NCBI GenBank assembly: GCA_008360955.1 | Contig: LUCM01009850.1 | Location: 30,746-94,745, forward strand | Reading direction: 5' to 3' | DNA length: 64,000 bases | Source: Fasciolopsis buskii | Lineage: Eukaryota > Platyhelminthes > Trematoda > Plagiorchiida > Fasciolidae | Part shown: positions 60,626-64,000 of the stretch, in pieces | Layout of the letters: every line of letters begins with the position of its first letter | Numbering within the stretch: the stretch's first letter is position 1 | The notes under the pieces: model-generated | Databases searched by the model: none | What the model saw: only the letters and a program-made list of their open reading frames with translations | What the model was told of the DNA's origin: nothing | Position numbers and translations under genes: made by a program

Positions 60626-61754
60626 GTGAGATAAGTAGTAGGTATTTTCAGTGCCGTTTGTAAGGTCTCACCGGTTGACCAGGAGAGGCTGAACCAAGAG
60701 AGGCTTATTGGATTCATACAATGCAGGTAAATAAAAAGCGCGAGACAACCGTTAGCATGTGGAATGCATGTTGCACGTGTTTATAATTGCGTGTAATGGA
60801 AGCAATGGATATAAATAAATAAATACATACATATATATATATGTATCTCAGTGCCCCACAATCGTAAACAGCCTGGAGTTGTATAGAAAACAAGTACTTA
60901 TGTTGACCCTTGACTGTTCACTATATAGTAAAAGCTTTGCAATGTGTTTGTGAATACCCAAGCTCTAGTTTGCCTAAAAGAATTGAAGCACACAAGACTG
61001 GCTTGCCATTCCTTTCTGTTACCATTCATTCCAAAAAGTGAAGCAAAGGTAATCAGAACGGGGAAGACCTCAAGGAAAAAGAGCAAAGAATAGCACCAGA
61101 GGAAAAAAGCATAAAGCTAACGCATTGTTCTTGAGCAGCTGACCATTTGGAGGAGGCCTGAAACGCTAAATGAAATGAACAGGAAGCTCTTTGGGATAAA
61201 TATGGAATAAAACGAGAGTAATAATAAAGACTGACTGAAGAAGAGCGTAGTTAAGATAGGTTCTTGGGTGATGGTGCGTGTACAAGGGAAATCATTTGTT
61301 TATGATCTTGTCTTGAGCTCTTTGCCATTGACTAAATAGCCAAGACATTAAAACCGGTGACAGAAAAGCATCATTTCTTTAGATCAAAACAAGCTTCGGT
61401 CAGAAAACTTCTGAAACGATTTCAGAGGACGGGCATCATGAACGGCTTTGTACGAAACATGCACAGTGTCATCATCGTGGTAGACTCCAACCTCATCAAC
61501 ACCCCCAAAAGGTTGTTCATCTTTTGTGAATCACTGAGATCAAAAGACGAAAACTGTACTGGCAAAGTCCAAGTAACCTATTGATGATAGTTACTGGCAT
61601 TGACGATCCATCCAGAGGAATATGAAGGTAGGCATCTTTCAAGGCAATTTTGAATCACTAATTTTATTCAGAGTATCTTCAGGCTCAGGATTAGTACAAG
61701 CGTGCTGTTTCGGACAACGGCTAAAGGTCAAACGGTATTTTTGTGATACTCTAG

Positions 61755-61866
61755 GTTTTTTCATGGGACTGGTGGGGTTGCTGATGAAATATTTCTTGAT
61801 AAAGATTTTACTGACGCTGAAGTTTGTTTTCAACTGTTTTTCAACACTTCGAAAACCAAATCATGA
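61755..61866 (+). CDS. Possible plus-strand exon
   Basis: After acceptor GATACTCTAG the frame reads 'GGVADEIFLDKDFTDAEVCF' and ends at TGA 61864-61866. Acidic and plausible, but supported only by composition and an average acceptor. Confidence 0.25.
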
Positions 61867-63416
61867 AGGCCGCAAGAAATTATGCGGCGTTTCAGCTATA
61901 TGGGATCGTTGGTCACTTTCATTCCGTCATCGGTCTTAGAACACTTGAAAATTAAATCCATCAAAGTACAGTTACTATTAGAATTAGCAACTAACGGTAA
62001 CTGAGTGCGAAACAACTGCGAGGGTTTTGGTCCCAATATGAAAGAGACCGAATGCGCCAAAAACCAAAAATGGGATAATGGTCATATTTAGAACCGAAAT
62101 GGATTATCCTTTTATAGCATAGTAGGTGAACTTGGACGACCAATGTATTCAGAGTGAAAGTTGATCAGATGATTCTTTGGAATGGTGAACTGAACACTAT
62201 CGTTAACGACTATACAATAGCGCATAGTACCCTTGATAGTCATAGGAGTTTTCTACAAATTAATTTAGGGCAGTCACCAATTAAAGAAATGGACGCGAAT
62301 TCATGAAAATTTTGCTAAACTCGGTATTGTTAGAGTGCAGTAGGTTTAAAGGTTTAATATGCCTACACACTGATTTTAAATTCCCAAGCTTACTACATTT
62401 TAGGTAGATTTTCGACGTAGATAGCTCTTTTGGAATTGCAGCCTACCACAGGATGTACAGTTATCCGAGCGGTTTCTGTTTGTAATCGAAAGATGGTGCT
62501 TTTCGAACTCATTTACGACTATTTTTATTCATTTTTGAATCCATTTTTAGACTCTGTCAGGATTACAACTATCGTTTGTGTCGACTTTCATGTCTTGTGG
62601 CTTCTCACGGACGACTCCAACGAATTGGAATGTTGTCTTTTTAAGTAACAGGGCTTTTGGTGCAGTCTCAAGTGATTAGTGCCACCAAAGGGAGAACTTC
62701 GAAAATGAATTTATAACTGGTCTCCAAAGTCATACTTGGCTGCTCGGTTTCGAGACAAAAGTGTAAAGTTCGAAATACATTAATCAGGTTTTTGTTTTAA
62801 GTTATGAAAACAGAATCGTTCGTTCGTTCGCTTCAAACTTACTTGAATGAACATGTGTCGACGAAGGTGTCTTTAGTTCTGCGTACTTTAAAGGCGCCAG
62901 TTTTCAAATAAAAAAGATTTTAATGAGTGGATATGCTTCCTTCCTCCCAAATGAAAGGAAGAATGCTGCCTGTTTAGTCTCTTGAGAATCTTTGTTAGTG
63001 ACGTGCCATATTACAAACCGCTTTAGGTCATCTTCAATTTTACGAGAATTTAGATTAACATTCAGATGCTCAGGAATAGAATTCTGCTTTGTCCGGTTTG
63101 TTTTGTCACGAAGCTGGTGTAATATTCTGAATTAATGACCGGTCACCGAAGTCTCATTGCATTAGCCCAAATCAACAGATGGAATCGTAGGACAAAGCAC
63201 ACCAGTCGAACGTAAATTGCACTCGTCAGTTATACTCATCCAAAACATTGAAGTCAACGTTAACAACATGCACAAGATGCGGTTGAGTGAATCACAAATC
63301 TGCCCAACTAAGTTCATCATGGTTACCCAATTTTAAGCATTGTACCTTGAAATTTCGCAGCAGCTTATACTTAACGAGTAATAAGGGATTTCTTCTGTGC
63401 ATCTCTCTGTCTTCAG

Positions 63417-63562
63417 TCGTGATCACTGAAACCAGTGCACTCAATTCAACTCAGTTTATAGAACCATTAACCCTGGACCAGCGTGCTCTGGTTTTGGTTG
63501 TTACCTCACAATATGAGCTGCTCGAAAAAGCAAAGAATAGTGAAAGGTCGGCTGCAAAATGA
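63417..63562 (+). CDS. Candidate plus-strand last exon, family unknown
   Basis: It follows a very good polypyrimidine tract and acceptor (CTCTCTGTCTTCAG). In phase 1 it reads 'VITETSALNSTQFIEPLTLD', 'QRALVLVVTSQYELLEKAKN' and stops at TGA 63560-63562. A terminal helix is likely. It may belong with the exon at 60440-60625, but the link is not shown. Confidence 0.4.
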
Positions 63563-64000
63563 CTAGTTGAGGAACTATACAAGAAAAGAAAAGTTTCGAA
63601 TTCAGGGAAGACTGTTTGCGGTACTGAGCCAAATCACCTGTTCTCTCCAACCATAATTTAAGGGGATCTCGTTGATCCCAACACGGCAGTCGAGCTCGGC
63701 TTACATGAGGCAGTCTAGTGATCAGAGTTTTCCCACTTTTTTCTTAGATCATCGGTTATGCACTTCGATTCATCTTCCAAACGCTACATGTCTCTCATCA
63801 CAGCGTACAGCCAGCTGGGAGTTCTATGTAGACGCTCGAAGCACGACCCGAGCATATTAACCGATTCTGATTCATTACCTGTTCTATAACTCTGAGGTAC
63901 TTACAAAATTCTTCCACCATATTCTACCAATGCTACAAAGACTACGGTGTTTCAACGGCAAAGGGCTGTTTTCAATGGCCATGTTTCCGAGCCTTAAAGC

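Noticed and set aside
1..64000. CRISPR arrays, bacterial operons, phage or riboswitches
   Set aside because: No regularly spaced repeats, ribosome-binding-site-led gene clusters or bacterial protein families. Introns, LINEs and chromatin genes show a eukaryotic genome.
1..64000. A flatworm spliced-leader RNA gene
   Set aside because: I looked for the typical leader start and a following Sm-like site and found only short chance matches, for example near 38630.

Overview
This is a eukaryotic, repeat-rich genomic scaffold segment, most likely from a flatworm and probably a digenean trematode. The evidence is several copies of an RTE-type LINE like the SR2-type elements of schistosomes and liver flukes, old CR1-like LINE remnants, TA microsatellites, and single-copy animal genes split into small exons by multi-kilobase introns. 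Genus and species cannot be set from the sequence alone. There is no operon, CRISPR array or bacterial gene. Two assembly gaps are present: one N at 2963 and a 520-base N run at 32208-32727.

The main gene lies on the minus strand between about 28.2 and 5.3 kb. It is an orthologue of PHF10/BAF45a (SAYP in Drosophila), a subunit of PBAF-type SWI/SNF chromatin remodellers. Six exons can be placed: 28228-28047, 23828-23604, 22020-21772, 13461-12920, 11264-10950 and 6200-5276. Splice phases agree at every junction, with one doubtful donor (21772). They encode a Ser-rich N-terminal part, a SAY region, two adjacent PHD fingers and a long charged C-terminal tail with an AT-hook. The first exon and promoter were not found.

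Repeats fill the flanks and introns. Four near-identical RTE copies (A 1177-2696, B 2964-4811, C 16395-18885, D 23933-26655) all carry the same stop codons and frameshifts. C and D sit in two PHF10 introns in the sense orientation and flank the SAY exons as direct repeats. A fifth copy (about 30.2-32.0 kb) is peppered with small insertions next to the large gap. Older RTE and CR1 fragments lie around 0.5-1.2, 19.1-20.6, 26.7-27.2 and 33.4 kb.

From about 34.8 to 51 kb most sequence is decayed CR1-like LINE material, minus strand at about 34.9-38.3 kb and plus strand at about 45.4-46.7 and 48.8-50.4 kb. Inside it is a minus-strand ADO (2-aminoethanethiol dioxygenase) gene at about 44.6-43.64 kb. 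It has all three iron-binding histidines but an in-frame TGA.

From 51 to 64 kb the DNA is more AT-rich. It holds several minus-strand exons (58.1-52.2 kb) that look like one unidentified gene, and a few plus-strand exon candidates (60.4-63.6 kb). I found no convincing new biological system. The most unusual points are the RTE family that spread while sharing fixed defects, the AT-hook tail on PHF10, the ADO TGA, and several signs of assembly artefact.
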